A stretch of DNA of 64,000 nt from Nipponacmea schrenckii (lineage: Eukaryota; Mollusca; Gastropoda; Lottiidae), in NCBI GenBank assembly GCA_030562195.1, contig CM060199.1, forward strand, positions 21,534,338-21,598,337, read 5' to 3'. The stretch's first letter is position 1. Every line of letters begins with the position of its first letter. Position numbers and translations under genes: made by a program. Shown here piece after piece: positions 33,782-45,974 of the stretch. The notes under the pieces are model-generated. The model worked only from the letters and a program-made list of their open reading frames with translations, had not been told where the DNA came from and searched no databases.

Positions 33782-35223
33782 ATTTGCAATGACCTACATC
33801 TAGACAATATATTGAATATCATTTGACCTAGTTTTCAAACTCATAAAATAATTAGGTCATACCTTCCGTAACGGTTAAAAATGGCGAAAATATGAAAATT
33901 ATCAATTTTTGCTGTATTTAAGTACACTTATCTCTGTGAATTTTTTTAGGTAAGCCAAATAAAAAAATACCTACTCGTAGACAATATATTGAATATTATT
34001 TGACTTAATTTTCAAGGTCAAAGATTAAGTGGGTCACACCTTCCGTAGCCGTTAAAGTGACCTAATTTTGAAAAAATCGAAATTTGAATAATTCGAAAAA
34101 TATACGAAATTTAAAAATCGGCCTCCAAGAAAAGGTAGATAATGATCCATTGTATCTCTGTGCTAAATTTCATCAAAATCGGTCTATCAGTAGTGTCTGA
34201 ATTTTGGATTTAAGAATTGTAATGAAAATTCAAAATGGCGGCCGATATGGCAGCTTGACCTAATTATTTAGGTCAAATCAATTACTATTGACAAGTTATT
34301 TATAAAACAGTTTTCACCTAGCAGTTACGTAATTACGTCATTTGAGGCTAAACCGGAAGTGGAATTTTTTTTCACATTTTTTCAAAAATTATAATCATAT
34401 AACCTATCAACTGGTAAAGTTTCAAAATTTTACCATTTATATTAAACGATAAATCACGGTCTGAAATTTTTGCCGATGACCCTTGAATATTGAATTGCAA
34501 ATCGTGGGTAAAATATTTAACCTAATTGCATAAAACCTATAATTGTGAGTTGACAAATACATTGAAGTTTTCAAATCTGGTCAAAATCGAAGAAAAAATA
34601 AACTTGTTAAAGCAAAAAAAAAAACTCAACTTCCTGTCAGAAATAAAACTTCCGGTTTTGTTTTATTTGATAATAGAAATCATTCTAAGAACAACTGTAG
34701 ATTTAGAATTTCTGTACCTTTTACCAGTTTGTCTGCAAACTCATCCAAGAATCGCAAAAAGAAAAAAACTAAAACCGTGAACGGTATTGATGCAGTGCGT
34801 GTCCCTTTTTAACAGCTGTTAATGTTTATTGGACGTCAGATAGATTATTCTTGATTATAGATTTATAACAATGCCTGTTCTATAGTAGAATAGATACATA
34901 GTTTGTATCTTTCAAGTTATATCAACCTGTACAACAATCGTTAGACTACTTTAATTTTGATAAAAATAAACGACTGGTCACTTAATAAATTACACATAAA
35001 TTACAAAAAGACAAACGAATCAATTTAGAATATCAAACAAGGGCATTTTGTTATCATTGACAACATTAAACAATTAATAAAAAATTTCATTGAGTTTGAT
35101 AAATAAGCTTAATTAAATAATTTTCCTAATTACTTCATAAGTTTTAATATTAAGTTATCTCCCTTGTCGACTTTTAAAGTATGAAAATTAACTTGCAGGG
35201 CTTATTTGCAATACGAATTGAGA
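33720..35223. repeat. host repeat, copy without LINE A (empty site)
   Basis: Near-identical to 18547-19707 joined to 24104-24472, lacking both LINE A and the 24473-24850 retroposon. The intact insertion target is at 34853-34883. Confidence 0.85.
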
Positions 35224-37400
35224 CACATTGATTCGTCAATATAAATCAGACATTACAAGATTTGCACTAACGACGAAATATTTAACTAGATTTTATTTTA
35301 TCAAAAATAATAGGTATTACCTATCGAAAACAAAACAAGGTACCGGTATTCATGAGGTATGGGCTATAGAAGATTTTGACATTTCTGAAATTATTTAACC
35401 GGAAACAAAAAACGAATCCTGATCGAAATTCAAAAACTCAATCTTAGAATTTTGTTAGCAATCGACTAAAGACTCCATAGAGATCAAAATAATGCAAATC
35501 GGATGATGACTTGGTGAAATATATTTATTTAAAGAAAAGTTGCTGTAACCAAGATGACTGTTTAAGTGTTACTTCCAGGTCCGTTTTAATCATTTTTTTT
35601 TCTCTGTTTGTCATGTTCTATCATATCTACAAAAGAATTTGTGGACTATCATAAAAATATGTAATTAAAAAAACACGTGCTTTTCCCCGCCAAAAATCAC
35701 ACACAGTTACTATTGAACAAAGAACAAAATTTTCAAATTCTAAAAAGCGCAATTTTTATTAAAATATCAAGTGTTATACATCATTGGAAAGAAAAGATTA
35801 TGTGTAATAGGAACATGAAAGAAATTTCGACGTATGTAAATAAGGTCACGTGACAGAGCTCTTCAAAGTTTGAAATTGCGATTTTCAAATGGCTGTAAAA
35901 CCGGAAGTTGACATTGCACAACAAAAATAAAGACATCAATAGATATGTCTTGACAAGGGCAATAACTTTTGTGCAGGTTATAAGGTCACCAAAGGTCAAT
36001 GTCACGAGATATTGACCTTCGAAATTTAGGTACGTATTGAAAATATAGAACCGGAAATAAAGGAAAAGCTAAATCGAAATTCAAAATTCGACTGCCTGAT
36101 ATTTGTTAGCAGTCGATTGAAGATGACATAGACATCAAAATTACAGTTGTCCGATTAACCCCTAAGGCCCCATTTTTCGTTTTACAAAAGTTAGTCATTT
36201 CATGATAGCGGTTTAAGTGTTACTTCCGGTTCAAATTTTTCACCTTATTATCTTTCTTTATCATGTTCATATCTATTGACGACTTTCGTAAAAATACGTA
36301 ATTTAAAAAAACACGTGCTCTTTTATAAATCACGCACAATTACTATAGAACTTAGAACAAAATTTTCAAATTCTCAAAAGCGCAATTTTGATCAAAATAT
36401 CAAATGTTATACATCATTGGAAAGAATAGATTACGTGTAATAAGGGCATGAAAGAAACATTGACGTATGTAGATTGGGTCACGTGACAGAGCTCTTCAAA
36501 GTTAAAAATTGCGATTTTCAAATGGCTGTAAAACCGGAAGTTGACATTGCACATCAAAATCGAAGACATCAATAGAAAGGTCTTGACAAGGGCAAGAACT
36601 TTTGTGCAGGTCACAAGGTCACCAAAGGTCAAGGTCACGAGATATTAACCTTCGAAAATTAGGCACTTGGTGAAAAAATATAACCGGAAATAAAGGAAAA
36701 GCAAAATCGAAATTCAAAATTCGGCTTCCTGAGAATTGTTAGCAATCAATTGAAGATTACATAGACATCAAAATTACAATTGTCCGATTAACCCCTAAGG
36801 CCCCATTTTTCGTTTTACAAAAGTAAGTGGTTTAATGATGGCGACTGATTTGTTACTTCCGGTTCAATTTTTGTTAATTATAAAATCATTATGGGTTAAT
36901 AGTAACTAATTGCAAAAAAAAAATTCAAATATCTTTAGAATTCCGGAAATGAAAATTCGAAGTTTAGCGACGTATGACGCCGAAACCGGAAGTGATGTCG
37001 ACATTTTGAAAACAGATTTTTCTTGACAAGAAAAATGTTTATCTAACTGCAAATTTTGATTGATTTCGATCTAATCAAAATTGCAAAAGTAAGAAAAAGT
37101 GTTAAATTTTAAAATTCAAAAGTTAGCAACAAAAGTAAAAATTTCAAAATTTTTAAACTGCTATTATGTAAATCTAAGTTATAAGTAGTAAATAAAAAAA
37201 GTCCGAACCAGATTGGATAAAAATACGAGCCGTGAGTTAGTAAACAAAAATAAAATTTGTGACGTTCTACGTCATTTCCGGAAGAACAAAAATGCGTCAT
37301 TTTACATTTAAACAACAACGAGCACTAGATTACGTTACAATATCACGCCAGATTGTGTAAGACATTTGCAGTTATGGCTGGGGAGCGTGACCAGAAAGAG
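35224..37400. repeat. long non-coding repeat, copy 3 (mosaic)
   Basis: Up to about 36825 it matches 24851-26450 almost base for base. From about 36830 to 37395 it instead matches 31427-31990. It contains GTCACGTGAC at 35845 and 36478 and an AGGTCA cluster at 36608-36637. Confidence 0.8.
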
Positions 37401-37621
37401 TGATTTCGAAAACAAAGCAACCAATACAAGCCAAAGACAAAGTAACTTACACTGTTATAGAGGATGATAAACCTCAAACAAAATCTGGTGATAAGATACG
37501 ATTTAGAAATGGTTTTTGTAATGACGTTCTCACTTCTGTTGACATACAGGAAATTGTTCAAGCTGGTGGAAACATTATCTAAGTATTAGATGGGATAGTG
37601 TAAGAAATTAAAAATTTAAAA
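37401..37621 (+). pseudogene. possible family-B DNA polymerase fragment of a Polinton-like element
   Basis: The open stretch 37400-37582 has 60 codons, including SGDKIRFRNGFCNDVLTSVD and IQEIVQAGG. It then hits TAA and further stops before the gap. It resembles, to my eye, the segment ahead of the palm motif in protein-primed DNA polymerases of Polinton/adintovirus-like elements. This is a family impression only. It begins directly after the long repeat end GAGCGTGACCAGAAAGAG. A degraded fragment running into the N gap. Confidence 0.35.
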
Positions 37622-38121
37622 NNNNNNNNNNNNNNNNNNNNNNNNNNNNNNNNNNNNNNNNNNNNNNNNNNNNNNNNNNNNNNNNNNNNNNNNNNNNNNN
37701 NNNNNNNNNNNNNNNNNNNNNNNNNNNNNNNNNNNNNNNNNNNNNNNNNNNNNNNNNNNNNNNNNNNNNNNNNNNNNNNNNNNNNNNNNNNNNNNNNNNN
37801 NNNNNNNNNNNNNNNNNNNNNNNNNNNNNNNNNNNNNNNNNNNNNNNNNNNNNNNNNNNNNNNNNNNNNNNNNNNNNNNNNNNNNNNNNNNNNNNNNNNN
37901 NNNNNNNNNNNNNNNNNNNNNNNNNNNNNNNNNNNNNNNNNNNNNNNNNNNNNNNNNNNNNNNNNNNNNNNNNNNNNNNNNNNNNNNNNNNNNNNNNNNN
38001 NNNNNNNNNNNNNNNNNNNNNNNNNNNNNNNNNNNNNNNNNNNNNNNNNNNNNNNNNNNNNNNNNNNNNNNNNNNNNNNNNNNNNNNNNNNNNNNNNNNN
38101 NNNNNNNNNNNNNNNNNNNNN
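37622..38121. other. assembly gap (500 N)
   Basis: Exactly 500 N. Confidence 1.
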
Positions 38122-38365
38122 CGTATACGTTCATTTAATACATTATATTTATTAAAAAAAACTTGAATGTAAAATTTGGCAACAGGATGAAGATCGCTCA
38201 CATGTGCCCTCTATGATATTTTTAATTAAATTAATAATTTTGTATGTAGGACATATGCGAGCGGTGGATACACCGATATTTACAACCCTAGGTATGTCCA
38301 CCCTACACCTGATCTGAGTGTGGGAGGGTAAGTGGTATAAAAGAATAAAAAAAAAAAAAAAAAAA
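38122..38365 (+). mobile_element. 3' end of an unidentified retroelement with poly(A) abutting H2B
   Basis: About 220 bp of non-coding DNA end in a 19-base A run (38347-38365) that joins H2B coding sequence directly, the same arrangement as LINE B/H2B. The element body is lost in the N gap, so its family is unknown. The sequence just before the poly(A) (GGGAGGGTAAGTGGTATAAA) does not match LINE B or C ends. Confidence 0.55.
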
Positions 38366-38437
38366 GGGGGCTAAGAAAGCCGGGAATGCAAAGGCCGCAC
38401 GAAGCGGAGACAAGAAAAAGAAACGCCGACAAAAGGA
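38366..38437 (+). pseudogene. H2B: histone H2B N-terminal-tail fragment
   Basis: GGGGCTAAGAAAGCCGGGAA onward matches the H2B tail codons of 14846-14917 with a few changes ([20 protein letters not shown]). It stops at AAAAGGA (38437), where unrelated sequence begins. The histone fold is absent. The left edge is the retroelement poly(A). A second H2B-derived insertion junction. Confidence 0.8.
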
Positions 38438-38630
38438 CCCGCTACGCCTTTGTACGCTGACTCGCTCTCTCACTCATTCAGTGGTTTGTAGTAAAGTTCC
38501 GTTTTTTATTATTATTTTTTTTATTATTATTGTTATTATTATTATGAGGGCCATTTCGGTGTCATTAATTTTAAATACACCGATTGTTATGGAATACGGA
38601 CTTTTTTCACTCTTTTTGGAAAATTTGGAT
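38438..38630. other. histone spacer
   Basis: No gene. Contains a (TTA)n tract near 38515-38545 and, just before the H1 stem-loop, TTTTTTCACTCTTTTT (the H1 downstream element on the minus strand). Confidence 0.6.
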
Positions 38631-38646
38631 GGCCCTGAAAAGGGCC
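38631..38646 (-). terminator. histone mRNA 3' stem-loop (H1)
   Basis: The minus strand reads GGCCCTTTTCAGGGCC, identical to the H2B and H3 stem-loops, with an AAAAAGAGTG element downstream. It lies 36 bp past the H1 stop at 38683. Confidence 0.95.
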
Positions 38647-38682
38647 GTTTATTTGGTTTTTGTTTTCTCCAAGTCTAAAGAC

Positions 38683-39248
38683 TTAGGCCTTTTTGCTACT
38701 GGTCTTCTTCTTAGGTGTAGCCTTTTTAGGTTTGACGGTTTTAACCCTTTTAGGCGTTTTAACCTTCTTTGGGTTTGGCAGCTGTCTTCTTAGCCCCGGC
38801 GACTTTAGTTTTCTTGGGTGTAGCAGTCTTCTTAGCGGCAGTCTTCATGGCAGCGTGCTTTTTTGTTTGGCGTGGCGGCTTTCTTGACTGTGGACTTCTT
38901 GGCAGCGGGCTTTCTCACTCTTTTATGTTTCTCACTTTTGGTTTCGCCTAGCCTGAATGAACCAGCGGCTCCAGTGCCTCTCGACTGCTTCAGGGCACCA
39001 ACTTTGACGCCGTTTTGCAATGCGGTCTTTAGTCTGGAGTTGACTGCTCTCTGGTCTGTGTCGACTTTGTAGTTAGCCATAACGTACTTCAAAATGGCCT
39101 GTCTAGAGGAGCCACCCCTCTCCTTCAAGGAAGCGACTGCAGCCTTGATCATATCGACATATTTCGGGTGAGCAGCTGGCACTTTAGGCTTGGCTGAGGT
39201 TTTCTTCTTGGGTGATTTGTGGACGGGAGCTACGGCTACGTCAGTCAT
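38683..39248 (-). pseudogene. H1: linker histone H1, two frameshifts in the C-terminal tail
   Basis: The ATG at 39246-39248 starts MTDVAVAPVHKSPKKKTSAK. The globular winged-helix domain is complete (HPKYVDMIKAAVASLKERGG, SSRQAILKYVMANYK, VGALKQSRGTGAAGSFRLGE). The Lys/Ala/Pro-rich tail shifts frame near 38859-38869 (T run) and again near 38765-38780. Reading then resumes in a tail-like frame to TAA at 38683. The locus is 566 nt, not a multiple of three. Either indels in homopolymers have disabled it or they are draft-sequence errors. H1 binds linker DNA and compacts chromatin. An upstream in-frame stretch to 39338 has no ATG support and is left out. The 3' stem-loop is intact. Confidence 0.85.
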
Positions 39249-40282
39249 CTTGGTTTGCTTCTTGCGAACGTCGTTCTTCGTCTGTGTACGAGAGGAAAAT
39301 AAATAGACTAAAGGCGTGTATTGTGTAGACCCATACAAGTAGAGCGCGGACTTGATAGTGAGCTCGCCTCAATTTTACCTGCTTTTGACTTGAGATACGG
39401 TTTGTGCTTGTAATTCAGTGACAAATATGTGTTTTACGTTTCATTTTAACTTATTTTCATATTTTTTTTACTAAATCTGTTAAAAAAAACATTTGTTTAT
39501 AGAACAATTCCCACTGTATGCACGAATTATGAGTATTTTGGCGCAAATAAAGCGTTTTTACAGCCTGGAATTTGTTTTTCATAGCTTTCAATAGAGAAAA
39601 AGGCCGAACTTTCTCTCTACTACATAATCATAAGGCAGATAATTGACTACCAAAAGTCTAAAAAGGTGTACATATCTGCCCACTACATTATTTCATTGTT
39701 CGTTGTGCCTTTTTACAAGGAAATTACAGAGTCGACTGGCGCTCAAAATACATCCCAGTGAAAACCGGAGTTTTAAAGTTTCCTGAAAATTTGGGTTTTT
39801 GAGTTGAAAGAAAAATGAAAGAAATATTCAAGTTGGTCTCTTACCTTCCTTTGAAATTGTGCAAACACACACATGTATCATCCAATATCAGATTGACTGA
39901 ATGTAAGCAACATTTTATAACTAACATGTTATGTTATGTTAAGAGTTTGAGTAGAGCTACTCAAAAATTAAGCCGCACCTCTACCAAATGCTTATCTATT
40001 GTTTCAAAAGTAAATTGATTAGACGTGTAGGATAATCGGCACTTGACAATCAACATAGACTGACTTATTGAACCCCCGTCAGTGTAACTTTTGCACATTG
40101 TGGGTAAGAAGTGTTAAATAGAGAGTATTGTTTGTGCAGAAAGTAGTATAATTAACAATCATACTTTGAACCTATTCGATTCTGATTTTTAAGTGAAATT
40201 TAGGAAAGGAAAGACATAAGGACATTTTGTTTTTTTCTGTTATAAGAAAAGAATTTTTTCACTCTTTTGTGAGATTTTGGAT
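39249..40282. other. histone H1-H3 spacer, H1 promoter side
   Basis: No gene. Directly upstream of H1 (minus strand) a CTATTTATTTTCC stretch could be its TATA element. GAGCGCGGACTT near 39340 is the only GC-rich patch. Ends with the H3 downstream element TTTTTTCACTCTTTTG. Confidence 0.5.
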
Positions 40283-40298
40283 GGCCCTGAAAAGGGCC
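40283..40298 (-). terminator. histone mRNA 3' stem-loop (H3)
   Basis: The minus strand reads GGCCCTTTTCAGGGCC, 33 bp past the H3 stop codon, followed by the AAAAGAGTG element. Confidence 0.95.
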
Positions 40299-40330
40299 GT
40301 TTTTTGTTTAATCAACCGCACTTGGTAAGT

Positions 40331-40675
<345 letters not shown>

Positions 40676-40677
40676 TT

Positions 40678-41563
40678 ACACTCAGAATTGGTAGTCTCAA
40701 CCCAAAAAGCGCGTGAGAACTACCGCTCACTATGGTACTAACTAGTTAACAATGGGGTATGTTTAATGAGGCCTATCCATTTACTTTACAATATGACTTT
40801 TATGTTAGTATTTGAACTAAAAATATTATTTTAAATTTTATAAGAAGTTTTAGTGAGCAATCATCATTGTGTATATCTCTCTTTTAATATCTTTTTAATT
40901 ATATGGCCTTAATACAGGTTGTATAAATATAAATAGAAATATAGTATATCATGTATGAAATAAAAGATGCAGTTCCTTCGCCCGTGTTAAGGGCATAGGC
41001 GGTCACCCTGGGGTGACTAAGCATACCCAAAGCACGAGTGAAGGAAGTGCAATAGGGAGTGAAAGGGCGGGACCGGCTACGGTGGCAGAAAATCATATAC
41101 ACCATAGCCGGTACCGCTCAATGAATTATGAATGATATAGGTATATATATAGTAGTGTAAAAATAATCTGGGTGTATAATTTTTGTACTATCACAGAACA
41201 TTGTAAATAATATCGCCCACATCATAACAAGAATCATGTATAAGTGGGTATATGAATAAGTTTTGGTAGAAATTCTATAAAATAATGATGGAATTAAAAA
41301 TATATGGATTGATGAATGTAATTGTACATAATTAAATGCTACTGTGTGGCAAGGGTGTGTGTGATATGCCGGTCTCACCAAGTTCGGGGTCAGAGACGTC
41401 TCTGCAGCATCAAACTACTTTGACATGAAGCAGGGACGCATCTGAGTTTATTTGGATAAGGCCGACATATCAGAAGGTTTGAGTGGCCATGCAAAGGTAT
41501 TCCGAGAAGGAAGCTATAGGTTGACTGCTATCGAGACACTGTACTAATATGGGTATATGGGAG
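40678..41563 (-). repeat. LINE C 3' UTR
   Basis: Non-coding. Contains a GC-richer patch near 40975-41090 and TATATATAG runs. Its last bases before the poly(A) read TTCTGAGTGT, similar to LINE B. Confidence 0.7.
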
Positions 41564-43456
41564 TCAGAGCTGCAGTAGTCTATGTATAATTGCATCTATC
41601 ATTGCTTCCATTGGCCTAGGAGCAGTCCTGTTGGTCCAAATAATGTAGAAGTAATGATAGATGTAAGGATACAGGCTGTCATGAAGATCATGAAGGTAGA
41701 TGGTAAATTCAGTGATCTTCATGTCGTGGCCGGTGGTGTTTGACACGTAGCGACAGAAGCTATCCCGCAATTTCTTCAGGCTTTTACACTGGACAAACAG
41801 ATGTTTGAGAGATTCGGCTTCAACTCCACAGAATTTGCATTTTAGATCAAAATCTGTGGAGCTGCGAACCCTCAAGAATGATTTTGTAGGCAGAGCCGAA
41901 TGAACAACGAGAAACAGAAAGTCTTTTTCCTGAAGATTTAATTTAGAATTTTGAATGTTGCCAAATATTGACTTGAAGTTGATAAATCTGTATTCTCGTT
42001 GTACTTTAGGTATAATTTTGAGGTCTTGAATTAGTGCCAAATATATGTCTTTTGAAGTAGTTTTTGCAGTAATTTTGATGCCTAGTTTCCGAAAGTTAAT
42101 AAATAGAGGCTTATAGGATGGATGTATGTCCAGTGTCATTGCAGGATACCGTCTGTCGCGATTATATTCTCTGAGGGTTGGTCCCCCCAATAGAATAGCA
42201 GCGCCACCCACGGATAGCAAGTACCGCTGGAGGTCAAACGCTTCTAGCTTGACTGTCACATCGCAGACATTCTGCCCACCCGACTCGACTGGTAGTTTAA
42301 GGGTCTCCCTGGCGATGGCTTCGTGTTTGCCATCCCAGAGAAACCCGAAGATTGCAGAGTTTAAGTCTTTAATGAATTTTTTGTCTGGTTTTATAATTCT
42401 GCCCACGTACCAAACTTGGGACAGAATAAAAGTGTTCAATATGTGTATTTTTTCTCTGAATGTTAATGAGCGGTTTTTCCATTTGATTAAGTTTTTACGA
42501 ATTTTGTTCAGAATAGGGTTAAAATTGTCTGAGATGTTATCGGGGCCGAAAGTTATGCCAAGAAGTTTGATTTTGGGTTTTAGGTATTCTGCCATCGAGT
42601 TTGGTACGTGGGAAGCCACCCCCCGAAAAGTAGTTATATCTGTTTTTGAATTATTAATTTTGGAACCTGAAGCTAGTTGGAATTTTTGAAGGTCGAGTTC
42701 GAGATGGGCAAATGAATCGGCATCTGTGACTAGGATAGTCAAGTCATCAGCATGCTGAATAGTCTTGACCTCCAGCGGATAGTTTGGAATTCTGACACCC
42801 AGTATACCAATATTATTGTTGATATTAAGGGCCAGAGGGTGTATTGCGAGCGAGAAGAGCGCCATGGATAACGGGCATCCTTGTTTGACGCCACGCTCAG
42901 GGGTAAAGTATTCCGTGAACGCCCCTCTCACTTCGCAGCACACCCTCAGGTCCATGTACATGATCTCGATCCATTTTAAGATGTTAGGAGCAGTCAGCAG
43001 ACTGGTCAGGTACCTCCGGTTAAGTCTATCGAAGGCCTTCTCCTGATCGTAGGCGAGTATGGCTAAGCTGGAGTTGGTTTGATTAGAGTATTTTATTATA
43101 CTGTCAATCGAGAGCAGGTTATTGATAATGGATTTATCTTTCCCTGCTCCCGATTGAGTGTCTAATAGAATACTGTTGAGAATTTTGTTTAATCTGTTGG
43201 TGATCACCTTGGCAATAATTTTATAGTCTACCGTCAACAGAGAGATAGGCCTATAATTTTTTAAGTCTGTTTTCGCTCCTTTGTTTTTATAATGGATAGT
43301 CAAAATTGATGTTTTCATAGTATCGGTGAGACGATGTCTGAAATATACATTAATAATTTCGGAAAGGTCGTCTTTCATTGTATCCCAAAAAGTTAAATAA
43401 AATTCTTTTGGGATCCCATCGATCCCGGGTGATTTGTTGTTCTGAAAATGGTTCAA
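41564..43456 (-). CDS. LINE C ORF2, reverse transcriptase part
   Basis: 630 codons open from SPGIDGIPKEFYLTFWD to the C-terminus. Reverse transcriptase motifs: NYRPISLLTVDYKIIAKVIT, AYDQEKAFDRLNRRYL (motif A), RGVKQGCPLSMALFSLAIHP and QHADDLTILV (motif C). The thumb and C-terminal region include LSQVWYVGRIIKPD and a CKFCGVEAESLKHLFVQC knuckle. Catalytic residues are present. Upstream coding sequence (43460-44806) is broken, so full ORF2 cannot be made. Closely similar in layout to LINE A ORF2 but clearly another family (about half the residues differ by eye). Confidence 0.9.
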   Translation of the reverse strand: MNHFQNNKSPGIDGIPKEFYLTFWDTMKDDLSEIINVYFRHRLTDTMKTSILTIHYKNKGAKTDLKNYRPISLLTVDYKIIAKVITNRLNKILNSILLDTQSGAGKDKSIINNLLSIDSIIKYSNQTNSSLAILAYDQEKAFDRLNRRYLTSLLTAPNILKWIEIMYMDLRVCCEVRGAFTEYFTPERGVKQGCPLSMALFSLAIHPLALNINNNIGILGVRIPNYPLEVKTIQHADDLTILVTDADSFAHLELDLQKFQLASGSKINNSKTDITTFRGVASHVPNSMAEYLKPKIKLLGITFGPDNISDNFNPILNKIRKNLIKWKNRSLTFREKIHILNTFILSQVWYVGRIIKPDKKFIKDLNSAIFGFLWDGKHEAIARETLKLPVESGGQNVCDVTVKLEAFDLQRYLLSVGGAAILLGGPTLREYNRDRRYPAMTLDIHPSYKPLFINFRKLGIKITAKTTSKDIYLALIQDLKIIPKVQREYRFINFKSIFGNIQNSKLNLQEKDFLFLVVHSALPTKSFLRVRSSTDFDLKCKFCGVEAESLKHLFVQCKSLKKLRDSFCRYVSNTTGHDMKITEFTIYLHDLHDSLYPYIYHYFYIIWTNRTAPRPMEAMIDAIIHRLLQL

Positions 43457-44025
43457 GGCTTTAAAAATCTCATGAGTTGAAATGATTGTCTCACTGATCA
43501 GGTCCCTGTCTGTTGAAGATAAACTAGAAACACCCTGATAGAGTCCCTGATATAGGCATCAATAGTGGTGTCTGTAATCGGTTCAGATGTGTATAAATTT
43601 TTATAGAAGTTGTGAATAATGTCCAAGATTTCTGATTTTTCCGATTTGATGTTGCCGTTTTGGTCTGAAAGTTTTTCAATAATTTTGGTAGACCCATTGT
43701 CTAACTCTATTTTCCTAAAGATATCAATCTTTGATACGTCGCTTTCCTCGAAGGGGGTTTTAGACCGAATTAAACCCCCCTTATATCCTGAACCGACTTG
43801 ATGCTTTCTATCAGGGTCTGGTGTTGTTTGCCAAACTGATCACCAGCCAGATTATTATTGTTTTCTAAATGTAATTTTTCCTCTTCGAGATTAGATAGTT
43901 TTTCTCGAAGAGTAGCAGTACGGTTTTTGCAATATTTAATAGTTATTTTTTTTTATTTCCAGCTTGCCATCCTCCCACCATAGGAGGGGGTCTCCGTAAT
44001 CTACCTTACGTGCCTGTCAGTCTGA

Positions 44026-44806
44026 CTAGAAAGTTCGAAATATTAGTTTATATTCCTCCTCCTCCAGCACAGCAGTGTTAATTTTCCATTTGCCCCTACC
44101 CCATCTTCCTGAGCCCAGACCCACCCGTACTGTGACGGACTTGTGATCGGTGTAGGGACGGTCTATGTGGAGAACTTCTTGTATAGTATTACAATGGGAC
44201 TGGGATAGATATATTCTATCTATCCTAGTCCTAGTGTGTTCTCGGAGGAATGTATATGGCTTCCTTCTCGGATTAACCTGCCGAAAGCAGTCTACCAGAA
44301 GGAAGTCGGTCTTAATGCTATCGAACATGCGTATCACAAGAGGTGGATTATGACGCATCTCTTTCGATTTGCTGTCCAATTTAAAGTAAATAAATTTAAA
44401 GTCGCCAAATAGATTAAAAAAAGGTCGGAAAGGTTGAAGTGGGTTTGAATATGAGAGTAAAGGTCACTATAAAAGGGACCCTTACCCTTACGCAGAGGCA
44501 ATGTATAAAGTATTGTTCGAATTTAAATTAAGAATGAAGGAAACGACCTTCTAATTTAGAATTTGGATATGTTTGAATCAAGGTTAGATGTTTTTTGAAT
44601 AGTATTGTTACGCCCCTTGTATTAGCATTAGGACCGTTAGACCGGACAAGCGAGAAGTCCGAGATTGTCTCAAGATCGGATATTTCCTGATCAGAGACAA
44701 TTCCGGTTTCTTGCAGACCTACGATATCTGCGGACCTACAGTCTTGAATTATTTTGTGAAGTTTCGAGGCGAACCCTCTGTGGATATTCATTGAAGTTAT
44801 AATCAT
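44026..44806 (-). pseudogene. LINE C ORF2, APE endonuclease part, frameshifted
   Basis: 44528-44806 reads MIITSMNIHRGFASKLHKII and GLQETGIVSD, the endonuclease start. 44026-44379 reads FLREHTRTRIDRIYLSQSHC, then YTDHKSVTVRV, its end. Between them the frame is lost, and the GDFN region is damaged (44380-44527). 43460-44025, linking to the reverse transcriptase, also lacks a clean frame. Confidence 0.8.
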
Positions 44807-44987
44807 GATTGAAAAATGAGAAAAGTGTAAATTTATTGGGTAGTTTTTTGTTTACGAGCTGTCTTTAATATAGGATAGGAGTGTTCTAGTTCGGTTTGTT
44901 TTCTGTTAGTTTTGTTTTCGTAGAGGTTTACTGTGGTAGATCCGCTGATATCGTTTAGGCTTCCGGCTTTACACTTTTTACTGTCTT

Positions 44988-45974
<987 letters not shown>

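Noticed and set aside
38681..39072. Plus-strand frames over histone H1
   Set aside because: Shadows of the minus-strand Lys/Ala-rich H1 gene.
41118..41381. 87-codon minus-strand frame in the LINE C 3' UTR
   Set aside because: No domain, AT-rich, positioned after the ORF2 stop and absent from related LINEs here.
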